Shown: piece after piece, positions 34,106-41,553 of the stretch
Numbering within the stretch: the first letter of the stretch is position 1
How the letters are laid out: each line of letters starts with the position of its first letter
Assembly (NCBI GenBank): GCA_934486895.1
Contig: CAKSQZ010000012.1
Location: 1-50,510 of the forward strand
Length of the DNA: 50,510 nucleotides
Reading direction: 5' to 3'
Origin: an uncultured Eubacteriales bacterium
GTDB taxonomy: Bacteria; Bacillota; Clostridia; Oscillospirales; Acutalibacteraceae
Notes under the pieces: generated by a model
Database searches by the model: none
What the model was told of the DNA's origin: nothing
What the model saw: only the letters and a program-made list of their open reading frames with translations
Translations under genes and position numbers: made by a program

Positions 34106-35527
34106 TTATTTCCCCTTAAATTTTTTATAATAGATTTCCGCAGAGCACGAACATCTGCCCTTGCAGATCGGACAATAGAGCTGTTCTTCATCGTACCACA
34201 GCTTTTCGACTCTTGCAATATGGACAAAGCCGCACTGCTCCATAACCTTTTTCATAGGAACATTATCGCCCTGCCGCCAGCAAGCGCCGAAAATATAATC
34301 GATATTTTGCGCTTCGCACTCCGAAAACATTTTTTCCATCAGCTTTTGCGAGAGCCGTCTGCCACGAAACTTTCTGCCGACACCCACCGAGCGGTAATGG
34401 ATCAAGGTTGTCTTATCGCCTGCGATCGAGCGGACAGTGCTTTCGCCGAGCTTTGTGAATGCAGCGATGCGCTCAAGATCGGTCGGCTGAAAAAAGATAT
34501 ATGCGGCAGGCTCGCCGCTCGGATCGGTCAAAAGATAAAATACCGATCGCCCGTCTGTCATAACATCGCTCAGATAATCCCTTGTGTACATATCCTTGCC
34601 GACGCAGTCATCGCACAGGCGGCAGGCTTTATCGAGGTTATCCTCGCAAAGCCGTTCGAGCTTCAGCCCATCGATATAATCGCCGGCAGTGTTTTCGGCG
34701 GTGGTTATGACAACGCCGCACGAAATCTCATCGGCATTGTCGACCGATTCTCTGAGCTTTGAAAACTTATCATTTATAAAATCGACCGCACTTTTATATA
34801 TCTCGTTTTGCGGCTCGGCTTTCAACAAATACTCAAAGTCCACAGGCAGATAGGAAAACACCGTTTCAAATATAAGCCGTTTTTTTGCAGAGTCGGCTGC
34901 GGTTGCCGATATTTTCTGCGAACGGACGGCAGCATTTTTATATCCGCAGTCTTCAAGCAGAGCCGGAATATGCCGGCCGAGATCGCGCCTGCCTGAGAAC
35001 GGATCATTTGAGCACAGCTTTAAAAATCTGCCGAAAAGCCCGTCTTTATCGGGTATCAGACCGCTGAATGTATCGTCTGCCTCAATAACGATAATAACAC
35101 CGTTTTCGCTCAAATATTTTTTCAGCAAAAGAAGTACGCTTTTCGGGTCTTTCGTGTGGAGCAGTACTAAAGATAAATTGATAATATCGAAAGATCCTAT
35201 CATCATTTCTTTCATTATTTTATCGATATTTTCCTGCAGTTCGTTTTCGGCATCGATACGATAAAACCTGAATTTATCGCTGCCGTAGCAGCTGTTGGCA
35301 AGATCGACTGACTTTTGCCTTATATCTATTCCGACAGTGAGCTTCACCCTATCGTCGCAAAAGCGATCATGAGTTTTACTGCCGTCGTTACATCCGACAT
35401 CAAGAACCGAAAGCCCTTCCCTGCCGCAAAGCAAGCTCTCATACACAGGTCTTTCATAATCCGAAAGAAGCCTGTTTTGCTCTTTCAGCCTTGAGAGTTC
35501 CTGAGGTGTTGTGAAAATGTCCTCCAT
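34106..35527 (-). CDS. SAM methyltransferase-GNAT acetyltransferase fusion with C-terminal cysteine cluster
   Basis: Residues 1-240 are a class I methyltransferase: motif I LSVLDVGCNDGSKT, motif II VGIDIRQKSVDLAN and FDIINLSLVLLHT. From about residue 300 a GNAT acetyltransferase follows, with acetyl-CoA loop VGRKFRGRRLSQKLMEKMF and the final ACWRQGDNVPMKKVMEQCGF. The C terminus carries C-P-I-C-K-G-R-C-S-C, a possible metal site. The ATG after GGGGGAAAT is chosen over an upstream in-frame start inside the previous gene. It lies between the MATE-ATPase gene and the PP2C gene, so its activity may be the output of the partner switch. The substrate is unknown; a small amine or peptide is a guess. 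Confidence 0.82.
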   Translation of the reverse strand: MEDIFTTPQELSRLKEQNRLLSDYERPVYESLLCGREGLSVLDVGCNDGSKTHDRFCDDRVKLTVGIDIRQKSVDLANSCYGSDKFRFYRIDAENELQENIDKIMKEMMIGSFDIINLSLVLLHTKDPKSVLLLLKKYLSENGVIIVIEADDTFSGLIPDKDGLFGRFLKLCSNDPFSGRRDLGRHIPALLEDCGYKNAAVRSQKISATAADSAKKRLIFETVFSYLPVDFEYLLKAEPQNEIYKSAVDFINDKFSKLRESVDNADEISCGVVITTAENTAGDYIDGLKLERLCEDNLDKACRLCDDCVGKDMYTRDYLSDVMTDGRSVFYLLTDPSGEPAAYIFFQPTDLERIAAFTKLGESTVRSIAGDKTTLIHYRSVGVGRKFRGRRLSQKLMEKMFSECEAQNIDYIFGACWRQGDNVPMKKVMEQCGFVHIARVEKLWYDEEQLYCPICKGRCSCSAEIYYKKFKGK

Positions 35528-35538
35528 ATTTCCCCCGT

Positions 35539-37251
35539 TCAGATAACAAGATACAGATAATTGAATATCAGCTTGCGCTGATAATCGCATCGTTTTGTTT
35601 TCTTCTTTATCATGGAAAGCACCGCATTGTCGATAACGTCGCCGTTCGACTCAAACGGATTATAATCCGCGACATCGTCTCTTATTCTGAGAATAAAATC
35701 GTCCTTATCCTCCATGAGTCTCACTGATATATGATATTTGCCGCTTTGGTCTTTAACGGCGAATTTGATGATATTGGCTATGAGTTCTTCGGTTATCAGT
35801 TCAATGAAAAACGAGCGTTTCGGCTCGATCTGCCAGCTCTCGCTCAATGAATGAAGATCGTTTTCGATCGTTTCGATACAATTCCGATCGATGGTATATG
35901 CGTTTTCAAAAATACGCTCGACCGATGAGCACTGCTTTTCGATAATGTCTTTCGAGCTTTTGAGTTTTCCGACAAGCAAGGCAGCCGCAAAGCACAGTGC
36001 TTCGCAGGATAAAAACGCGATCGACAGCCCTAATGTGCCGAAAAACGGAATAAGAACGGCACCGAGGATCAGAATAAGAGCAAGGTTTCTTGCGACCGAG
36101 AGCATTGCCGCCGCCTTTGCTCTGCCGATACTCTGCCAAAATGAGATGATCGTTGTGTTGATCCCGTTTAAAACAATGCACAGCGAATATACAGCGAAGC
36201 TCAGCGCCGCTGTTTTGATCTGGCTTTCGGATATACCGAAGAAGCGGACGATGCCTTGCGACAGCAGAATATAAAGCACTGTTACGATACCGCCGATGAT
36301 GCATACGCTTTTTACCGCGCTTTTTAAAACGGACATGATCCCGCTTTTATCCTTTTCGCCGGATAGTATCGTCACTACAGAGTTGAGCGCAGCCGAAGCG
36401 CTGTCCGACGGGACTTTTGAGAAGGTGGACGCCGTGTAGATAACGCTGAAAACAGCCACATTGAAAGCACCGGCAGCACCGAAAGAAAGCAGTTTATTAA
36501 ACGCGCTCATAACGATCGCCGAGAACAAAAACTCCGAGCCGACTGCAAAACCGTTTTTAAAAAATGAAAGCAATGTTGACATCTTTGGTTTTCTTATAAG
36601 CAGCTTCAGCGAGCTTGAACGCTTTTTAAAATGTGTGAGCAAAACTGCGACCGCGCACAAGGTCGCAATACACAATGAAAGAGACGCGCCGACAATGCCC
36701 GATCCGAGCACGCACATGAAAACCAGATCGAGGACTATATTCAGAGTTATCAGCACGCCTGCCGAAACAGCGGCGCATTTGGGATCGCCGTCTATCCTGA
36801 CCGAAAACGACAGGATATGATAGAAGATAAACGCGCCTGCGAAAACAAACACCCAAAATGCATATTTATCAGCGAGCAACTGAGTTTGGCTGTTTGCTCC
36901 GAAGAGCCTTAAAATGTCGCCTCTAAGCAGCAAGCCGACCGCGATCAGGACGCCCGACACAATAAGTCCGACTGATAAAAGCTGACCGAAGATATTGTTT
37001 GCCGCCGCTTTGTCGGATCTGCCGAGCGCATTTCCGGCGGCGACATTTGCTCCGACTCCCATTGTTACTCCGAAAAAAGCGAATATCATAAAGACAGGGG
37101 TTGCGATATTTGCCGCAGCAAGCCCGTTTTCTCCGATGATATTGCCGATAAGAGCGGCATCTGTGAATGTTGCGCACGCAGAGCCGAGCGCGGATAAAAC
37201 TCCCCACAAAAAGAAAGTTTTAAATGCATTTGCCGCAAAATCACGCTTCAT
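35539..37251 (-). CDS. MATE-family transporter fused to a degenerate GHKL ATPase domain
   Basis: Residues 1-430 form a MATE exporter with about 12 transmembrane segments in two halves (N-terminal GSACATFTDAALIGNIIGENGLAAANIATP). From about residue 440 a soluble domain follows with the N box of anti-sigma kinases (ELITEELIANIIKFA) and a G1-like DDVADYNPF. The G1 Gly is lost, and the Gly-rich G2 (GLG) reads AVLSMIKKK, so ATP binding or kinase action is doubtful. The paralogous domain in the PP2C protein has both. The domain may bind the STAS protein or the active kinase without catalysis. It starts 3 bases after the STAS stop codon. Cargo unknown. Confidence 0.85.
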   Translation of the reverse strand: MKRDFAANAFKTFFLWGVLSALGSACATFTDAALIGNIIGENGLAAANIATPVFMIFAFFGVTMGVGANVAAGNALGRSDKAAANNIFGQLLSVGLIVSGVLIAVGLLLRGDILRLFGANSQTQLLADKYAFWVFVFAGAFIFYHILSFSVRIDGDPKCAAVSAGVLITLNIVLDLVFMCVLGSGIVGASLSLCIATLCAVAVLLTHFKKRSSSLKLLIRKPKMSTLLSFFKNGFAVGSEFLFSAIVMSAFNKLLSFGAAGAFNVAVFSVIYTASTFSKVPSDSASAALNSVVTILSGEKDKSGIMSVLKSAVKSVCIIGGIVTVLYILLSQGIVRFFGISESQIKTAALSFAVYSLCIVLNGINTTIISFWQSIGRAKAAAMLSVARNLALILILGAVLIPFFGTLGLSIAFLSCEALCFAAALLVGKLKSSKDIIEKQCSSVERIFENAYTIDRNCIETIENDLHSLSESWQIEPKRSFFIELITEELIANIIKFAVKDQSGKYHISVRLMEDKDDFILRIRDDVADYNPFESNGDVIDNAVLSMIKKKTKRCDYQRKLIFNYLYLVI

Positions 37252-37254
37252 ATA

Positions 37255-37551
37255 TTATTCTATATTCAAAATGTCCGAGAAGCCTGTTATTTCAAAGACT
37301 TCCATCACGGATTCGCCGGCGTTCTTAACAGTCATACTGCCGGATCTGTTCATTGTTTTCTGAGCTGTAAGCAAAACTCTGAGCCCCGCGGACGATATGT
37401 ACTCAAGTCCCTGAAGATCGATAACAAGATCGGAAACCCCGCCGAGTTCATCACTCAGAACCTTATCAAGTTCGGGTGCTGTTACAGTATCGAGTCTGCC
37501 GCTGACGCATACGGTTAGTTTATTGCCCTGCTTTTCCTTTTTGATATCCAT
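37255..37551 (-). CDS. STAS-domain anti-sigma factor antagonist
   Basis: 98-residue SpoIIAA/RsbV-like protein. LVIDLQGLEYISSAGLRVLL holds the switch serine (S53 or S54) that the partner kinase would phosphorylate. The unphosphorylated form would bind the GHKL domain. The ATG follows AAAGGAGAAAT. It is the first gene of the operon; no sigma factor gene lies in the operon, so the partner must be one of the GHKL domains downstream or a distant protein. Confidence 0.93.
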   Translation of the reverse strand: MDIKKEKQGNKLTVCVSGRLDTVTAPELDKVLSDELGGVSDLVIDLQGLEYISSAGLRVLLTAQKTMNRSGSMTVKNAGESVMEVFEITGFSDILNIE

Positions 37552-37595
37552 TTAATATTTCTCCTTTATGATAATAATAAAACATTATAATAATA

Positions 37596-37624
37596 ATTAT
37601 ACGAGATTTTTTGCTTTTTGGCAA
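37596..37624 (-). promoter_or_regulatory. Promoter of the partner-switch operon
   Basis: Minus-strand TTGCCA, 17 bp, TATAAT. A second TATAAT lies 6 bp further in, but without a matching -35 box. Confidence 0.65.
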
Positions 37625-37682
37625 TAGAATATATTAAAATTCGGCACAGGATTTTACTTAATTAAAAGACAGATTTAAATGT

Positions 37683-37717
37683 TTGTACGTGAAATTGTAC
37701 TCAATTTGTGTTATACT
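37683..37717 (+). promoter_or_regulatory. Promoter region of the Y-family polymerase with TTGTAC direct repeats
   Basis: TATACT (37712-37717) is a good -10 box; the -35 position reads GTGAAA, which is poor. TTGTAC occurs at 37683 and 37695, flanking that -35. The classical Firmicutes LexA box (GAAC-N4-GTTC) is not present. Confidence 0.4.
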
Positions 37718-37748
37718 TTATTTAGAATCCACGAAAGGAGGCGGCTTT

Positions 37749-39269
37749 TTGAGCAGGACTTATATTGCCATTGATCTGAAATCGTTTTATGCGTCTGTTG
37801 AATGTGTGAGTCTCGGGCGAGATCCGCTGACAACAAACCTCGTTGTTGCCGATAAAAGCCGCACCGAAAAGACTATTTGTTTGGCTGTGTCGCCGTCGCT
37901 CAAAGCGTACGGTATTTCAGGCAGAGCGCGGCTTTTTGAGGTTGTGCAGGCAGTGAAGAGAGTCAACCTTGCAAGGCTGAAAGCGGCGCATATCCGCGAT
38001 TTTCGCGGCGAATCTGACGACGACCGCGAATTAAAGCGCTCGCCCGATATGGCGGTCTCTTATGTTGTTGCGCCGCCGCGCATGTCCGAATATATGAAGT
38101 TCAGCACAAGAATATATGATATTTATTTGAAGTATTTTGCGCCTGAGGATATTCATGTTTATTCGATAGATGAGGTTTTCATTGACGCAACACAGTATCT
38201 TAAAACATATAAAATGACAGCAAAACAACTTGTTTCTCATGTTATTGCCGATGTTTTCAATACAACGGGGATAACCGCAACGGCGGGGATAGGCACAAAT
38301 CTTTATCTTTGCAAGATCGCTATGGATATTGTTGCAAAGCATATTCCGCCGGATAAAAACGGTGTTCGCATAGCCGAGCTTGATGAAATGAGTTACCGCC
38401 GCAGGCTTTGGAATCATAGACCGCTGACCGATTTTTGGCGCGTCGGAAAGGGTTATGCCGATAAGCTCGAAGCAAAAGGAATTTACACAATGGGCGATAT
38501 TGCACGGTGTTCTCTCGGGAATGACAGGGACTATTATAATGAGGCTCTGCTGTACGACGCATTCGGAATAAATGCGGAACTTTTGATAGATCACGCGTGG
38601 GGCTGGGAGCCATGCACGATAGCTGATATTAAATCCTACAAGCCGCAGACGAACAGTATAGGCTCTGGACAGGTGCTTCAACAGCCTTATTCATTTGAAA
38701 AAGCAAAGCTCGTGACACGGGAGATGATAGATCTTTTGTCGCTCGATCTGGTTGAGAAAGGGCTTGTTACCGACAAGATAGTGCTGACTGTCGGATATGA
38801 TGCGGAAAACATTAAAGATCCCGCGATGCAGAAAGGATATATCGGGGAGATCACGACCGATCGCTACGGCAGAAAGGTGCCGAAACATGCTCACGGCACC
38901 GCAAATATAGGAAGAAAAACATCGTCTTCTAGGCTCATGTGTGATGCTGTTTGCGGTTTATTTGACAGAATCGTATCGAAGGAACTGCTTGTTCGCAGGA
39001 TAAATGTTGCGGCTTGTAATGTCACCGGCGAAAAAGATGAAAAGCCGCAGCAGCGTTTTATGCAGCTGGATATGTTCTCGGATCTCACATCGGAATTTGA
39101 CGCAAAGATCTCTGAGGACGAGGAACTAAAGCGCGAAAAAAACAGACAGAAAGCGATCGTTGAACTGAAAAAGCGCTACGGCAAGAACGCGGTGCTTAAA
39201 GGGATGGATCTTGAAGAAGGCGCGACGACTGTTTTAAGAAACGGGCAGATCGGCGGACACAAGGCGTGA
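37749..39269 (+). CDS. Y-family (UmuC/UvrX-like) DNA polymerase
   Basis: Translesion polymerase of the UmuC-like group found in Firmicutes. The palm motif is YIAIDLKSFYASVECV, the catalytic VYSIDEVFIDAT is present, and helix-hairpin-helix residues lie near DFWRVGKGYADKLEAKGI. The little-finger domain follows (GQVLQQPYSFEKAK..). Length (506) is longer than DinB (about 350-400), typical of this group. The start is TTG, seven bases after AAAGGAGG; an ATG-less extension upstream covers the promoter. It is coupled to a YolD-like gene, the usual partner. Probably induced by DNA damage. Confidence 0.92.
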   Translation: MSRTYIAIDLKSFYASVECVSLGRDPLTTNLVVADKSRTEKTICLAVSPSLKAYGISGRARLFEVVQAVKRVNLARLKAAHIRDFRGESDDDRELKRSPDMAVSYVVAPPRMSEYMKFSTRIYDIYLKYFAPEDIHVYSIDEVFIDATQYLKTYKMTAKQLVSHVIADVFNTTGITATAGIGTNLYLCKIAMDIVAKHIPPDKNGVRIAELDEMSYRRRLWNHRPLTDFWRVGKGYADKLEAKGIYTMGDIARCSLGNDRDYYNEALLYDAFGINAELLIDHAWGWEPCTIADIKSYKPQTNSIGSGQVLQQPYSFEKAKLVTREMIDLLSLDLVEKGLVTDKIVLTVGYDAENIKDPAMQKGYIGEITTDRYGRKVPKHAHGTANIGRKTSSSRLMCDAVCGLFDRIVSKELLVRRINVAACNVTGEKDEKPQQRFMQLDMFSDLTSEFDAKISEDEELKREKNRQKAIVELKKRYGKNAVLKGMDLEEGATTVLRNGQIGGHKA

Positions 39270-39280
39270 GAGGTGATAGT

Positions 39281-39715
39281 TTGAACGGAAAATATGATGA
39301 TATAATAGATCTGCCGCACCGCATTTCGCCCCACCGAAAGCGAATGTCAGCAAGGGACAGAGCGGCTCAATTTGCACCGTTTTCAGCACTGACGGGGTAT
39401 GACGCTCACATTGCGGAAGCTGCAAGGCTGACGGACGACAGGCCTCAGCCGGACGAATATATTTTAGCTCAGCTTGATATGAAGCTGAAATACCTTTTGG
39501 AGCGCGCAAACGAACCTCCGAAAGTAACGCTGACATATTTCAAACCCGATGAACGAAAGAGCGGCGGCAGATACATCACAAGCGAGTGCCGGATAACAAG
39601 GATCGATGAAAGCTCGCGGGAAGTGTTTACAACCGACGGGCAACGCCTGCCGATTGACGATATTACGGCGATAGACAGCGAGATTTTTGAAATCTGGAAT
39701 AACGATATTGTTTAA
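39281..39715 (+). CDS. YolD-like protein
   Basis: 144-residue partner of the Y-family polymerase. Characteristic stretches are DIIDLPHRISPHRKRMSARDRAAQFAPFSALTGYDAHI at the start and a beta-rich C-terminal half (VTLTYFKPDERKSGGRYITSE..IDDITAI). The TTG after GAGAGGTGAT is the likely start; a GTG five codons earlier overlaps the polymerase stop region. The molecular role is unknown, but pairing with UmuC-like polymerases is common in Firmicutes and their plasmids. Confidence 0.88.
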   Translation: MNGKYDDIIDLPHRISPHRKRMSARDRAAQFAPFSALTGYDAHIAEAARLTDDRPQPDEYILAQLDMKLKYLLERANEPPKVTLTYFKPDERKSGGRYITSECRITRIDESSREVFTTDGQRLPIDDITAIDSEIFEIWNNDIV

Positions 39716-39920
39716 AAAAGAAAATGTTAAGCTTTTGCAGCGGCGGTTTGCAGTTTTAAGACATACGGCAAACGGCACGCTGCAAATACAAGATTTGTAT
39801 AGAACAAATAGCTGCACATCAAATACATATAAATAATGAAAGCTGATATAAAGCTGTGCAAACCTAAATAAAAATGCCTGATGGATAATCGTTTTAACCG
39901 GATTATACAACTAATAAAAA
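39716..39920. other. Gene-free stretch before the tRNA-Arg terminator
   Basis: AT-rich, with short AGCT/GCAAA repeats; no convincing gene, promoter or terminator is seen. It ends at the tRNA-Arg terminator. Confidence 0.5.
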
Positions 39921-39953
39921 CAAAAAGAACTAACCGTTTGGCTAGTTCTTTTT
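39921..39953 (-). terminator. Terminator of tRNA-Arg
   Basis: AAAAAGAACTA and TAGTTCTTTTT pair around a 10- to 11-base centre. On the minus strand it follows the tRNA within 4 bases. Confidence 0.85.
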
Positions 39954-39956
39954 GTT

Positions 39957-40033
39957 TGGCGCGCTGAAAGGGACTCGAACCCCCGACCTACTGGTTCGTA
40001 GCCAGTCACTCTATCCAACTGAGCTATCAGCGC
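39957..40033 (-). tRNA. tRNA-Arg (ACG)
   Basis: Cloverleaf on the minus strand: acceptor GCGCTGA/TCAGCGC, anticodon loop CTACGAA with ACG, T loop GGTTCGAGTCC, discriminator G and an encoded CCA. Confidence 0.97.
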
Positions 40034-40059
40034 AGGTGCAGTTTTCAGACTGCCATAAT

Positions 40060-40088
40060 ATAATAGCACACCTGAAATTAAAATTCAA
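40060..40088 (-). promoter_or_regulatory. Promoter of tRNA-Arg
   Basis: Minus-strand TTGAAT, 17 bp, TATTAT, about 26 bases before the tRNA. Confidence 0.7.
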
Positions 40089-40176
40089 GCCCTTTTTTTA
40101 AATTTTTTTTAAATTTCCGGTGTAGGGGTACAACACATATCGGACCATACAAATGTATTGCACTCCTCCACTCACA

Positions 40177-40201
40177 ACACCAAATTTTTTAAATTTGGTG
40201 T
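40177..40201. repeat. 11-bp perfect palindrome upstream of tRNA-Ala
   Basis: ACACCAAATTT, TTT, AAATTTGGTGT. It abuts the -35 box of the tRNA-Ala promoter by one base. It could be a terminator remnant or a binding site; nothing decides. Confidence 0.5.
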
Positions 40202-40229
40202 AGACAAATCAAATATTGCGTGATATAAT
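40201..40229 (+). promoter_or_regulatory. Promoter of tRNA-Ala
   Basis: TAGACA, 17 bp, TATAAT, ten bases before the mature 5' end. Confidence 0.75.
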
Positions 40230-40239
40230 ATTCTTCGTC

Positions 40240-40315
40240 GGGGGCGTAGCTCAGCTGGGAGAGCGTACGGTTCGCATCCGTAAGGTCGAGAGTTCGATCC
40301 TCTTCGTCTCCACCA
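40240..40315 (+). tRNA. tRNA-Ala (CGC)
   Basis: Acceptor GGGGGCG pairs with CGTCTCC, including the G3-U70 wobble that marks alanine tRNAs. Anticodon loop TTCGCAT (CGC). Encoded CCA. The shared hairpin of the acetyltransferase cassette starts two bases after CCA. Confidence 0.95.
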
Positions 40316-40316
40316 T

Positions 40317-40355
40317 AAGTCCACCGTAATTTTGATAGAATTACGGTGGACTTTT
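40317..40355 (+). terminator. Hairpin terminator after tRNA-Ala, same as after tmRNA
   Basis: AAGTCCACCGTAATT, loop TTGATAG and AATTACGGTGGACTT form a perfect 15-bp stem followed by TT. The same 39 bases recur after tmRNA. Confidence 0.85.
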
Positions 40356-40356
40356 C

Positions 40357-40385
40357 TTGTTTGGCAGGCTACATTATGGTACTAT
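40357..40385 (+). promoter_or_regulatory. Possible promoter of the first GNAT gene
   Basis: TTGTTT, 17 bp, TACTAT, immediately after the shared hairpin and 36 bases before the start codon. Confidence 0.45.
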
Positions 40386-40421
40386 GATTTCGACAAATCG
40401 GGATTTCGAGGTGAGAATGTG

Positions 40422-40928
40422 ATGGAAATTAAAATTGAAAAAGCATTACCGGAAGACGCTGAAAAGATATTAGAATATCTGAAAATTGTTGGTGGTGAAA
40501 CTGATAATCTTACATTTGGCGCAGAGGGACTGTCAATTTCCATTGAGGAAGAACGAGACTATATTGCTTCTCTTCTGGATTCGACATCATCTGTAATGTA
40601 TGTGGCAAAAAGAGCAAATGAAATTGTTGGCAATGCCAGTTTTAGCAGTATGAATAGAGAACGTCTAAAACATAGAGGTGAGATGGCTGTTTCTGTAAAA
40701 CGAGCTGAGTGGAACAAAGGCATTGGTAGTATGTTGATAGATTATATTATTGATTTTGCAAAAAATATCGCTCACACAGAGATTATTTCATTAGAAGTCA
40801 GAAGTGATAATGCCAGAGCAATAAAATTGTACGAGAAGTATGGTTTTGAAAAAATAGGTTCATTCCGTGGTTTTTTCAAAATTAATGATGAGTATGTGGA
40901 ATTTGATTTAATGAATTTATATTTGTGA
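40422..40928 (+). CDS. GNAT-family N-acetyltransferase (cassette A)
   Basis: 168-residue acetyltransferase that moves an acetyl group from CoA to an amine. The acetyl-CoA motif is MAVSVKRAEWNKGIGSMLIDYII, followed by ISLEVRSDNARAIKLYEKYGFEKIG, typical of RimI-like enzymes. ATG after GAGGTGAGAATGTG; the frame extends upstream through the terminator hairpin and that part is not translated. Base use is clearly more AT-rich than in the neighbouring genes, a sign of recent arrival. The substrate (antibiotic, polyamine, protein N terminus) is unknown. Confidence 0.88.
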   Translation: MEIKIEKALPEDAEKILEYLKIVGGETDNLTFGAEGLSISIEEERDYIASLLDSTSSVMYVAKRANEIVGNASFSSMNRERLKHRGEMAVSVKRAEWNKGIGSMLIDYIIDFAKNIAHTEIISLEVRSDNARAIKLYEKYGFEKIGSFRGFFKINDEYVEFDLMNLYL

Positions 40929-41247
40929 TTAAGAAAGTCAAATTCCGGTTTTTCGAGCACAGCACAGCTATATTTCTTTCCTAAATAGTGGTGCAATCGG
41001 CAAAAGTTGCACTCCCTTGAATCGAGAACTGCACCCCCCTTAACGGATTTCTATTAAAATTACGGTTCTTTGCAAAAGCCAATCTATCCGAACCCAATAT
41101 AGCACCAATTGTTGTGTGAGAAGTTGCAACGCATCTATTGTGAGCCTGCAAATTATTTTTAATTTTTCTAAAAAAAATACTTGACAAACGAAATCCGATA
41201 ATATATAATAGTTTTTGTCGCTGAGGCAGAGGTCTCTGCGAGAATGT
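40929..41247. other. Cassette A 3' segment and tRNA leader
   Basis: No gene. The first part holds the cassette's repeated 3' module (GTGCAA..TTGCAC inverted repeat near 40991, then the right-end repeat). The last part holds the tRNA cluster promoter. Another GTTGCAAC-type motif lies at about 41125. Confidence 0.6.
41181..41209 (+). promoter_or_regulatory. Consensus promoter of the tRNA cluster
   Basis: TTGACA, 17 bp, TATAAT: a full consensus sigma-A promoter, as expected for stable RNA. Confidence 0.92.
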
Positions 41248-41323
41248 GGGAGCTTAGCTCAGCTGGGAGAGCATCTGCCTTACAAGCAGAGGGTCACAGG
41301 TTCGAGCCCTGTAGTTCCCACCA
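41248..41323 (+). tRNA. tRNA-Val (TAC)
   Basis: Acceptor GGGAGCT/AGTTCCC, anticodon loop TTACAAG (TAC), encoded CCA. First of four cotranscribed tRNAs. Confidence 0.97.
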
Positions 41324-41328
41324 TATTT

Positions 41329-41405
41329 GGCCCGGTAGTTCAGCTGGTTAGAACGCTAGCCTGTCACGCTAGAGGTCGAGGGTTCGAGTCCCTTCCGGGT
41401 CGCCA
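41329..41405 (+). tRNA. tRNA-Asp (GTC)
   Basis: Acceptor GGCCCGG/CCGGGTC, anticodon loop CTGTCAC (GTC), discriminator G and encoded CCA; five bases after tRNA-Val. Confidence 0.97.
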
Positions 41406-41409
41406 ATAT

Positions 41410-41485
41410 GCCTCTGTAGCTCAGTCGGTAGAGCAGGGGACTGAAAATCCCCGTGTCGATGGTTCGATTCCGTCCGGAGGCACCA
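41410..41485 (+). tRNA. tRNA-Phe (GAA)
   Basis: Acceptor GCCTCTG/CGGAGGC, anticodon loop CTGAAAA (GAA), encoded CCA. Confidence 0.97.
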
Positions 41486-41553
41486 AAGAATATGTTGAAT
41501 CCTCTGTTTCGGAGTGCCTCGATAAAGTTTATCTTGCTTCATATTCTTCAAAT
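41486..41553 (+). other. Structured spacer between tRNA-Phe and tRNA-Gly
   Basis: AAGAATATG (41486-41494) and CATATTCTT (41540-41548) form a 9-bp inverted repeat that encloses the palindrome GATAAAGTTTATC (41521-41533). It is far longer than the other spacers of the cluster and may guide processing. Confidence 0.45.

Larger units (their letters stand above)
40317..41067 (+). mobile_element. Candidate acetyltransferase cassette A (3' of tRNA-Ala)
   Basis: Left end: the 15-bp hairpin beginning AAGTCCACCG, identical to that after tmRNA. Right end: TTTCTATTAAAATTACGG (41048-41065), a near-exact reverse complement (one mismatch) of the hairpin's left arm plus loop. One AT-rich GNAT gene lies between. 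The 3' part (GTTGCACT..GAGAAC..AACGG.TTTCTAT) resembles that of cassette B. Mobility is inferred. Confidence 0.55.

Noticed and set aside
37683..37717. LexA box at the polymerase promoter
   Set aside because: GAAC-N4-GTTC is absent; only TTGTAC repeats are present.
40929..41067. Integron attC site at the cassette 3' end
   Set aside because: GTT/AAC-like pieces occur, but no proper core-site pair, integrase or cassette array is seen; only a loose resemblance.
40981..41187. Minus-strand 68-codon frame in the cassette A 3' module
   Set aside because: It reads the repeated cassette end; no ribosome site. Better explained as repeat DNA.
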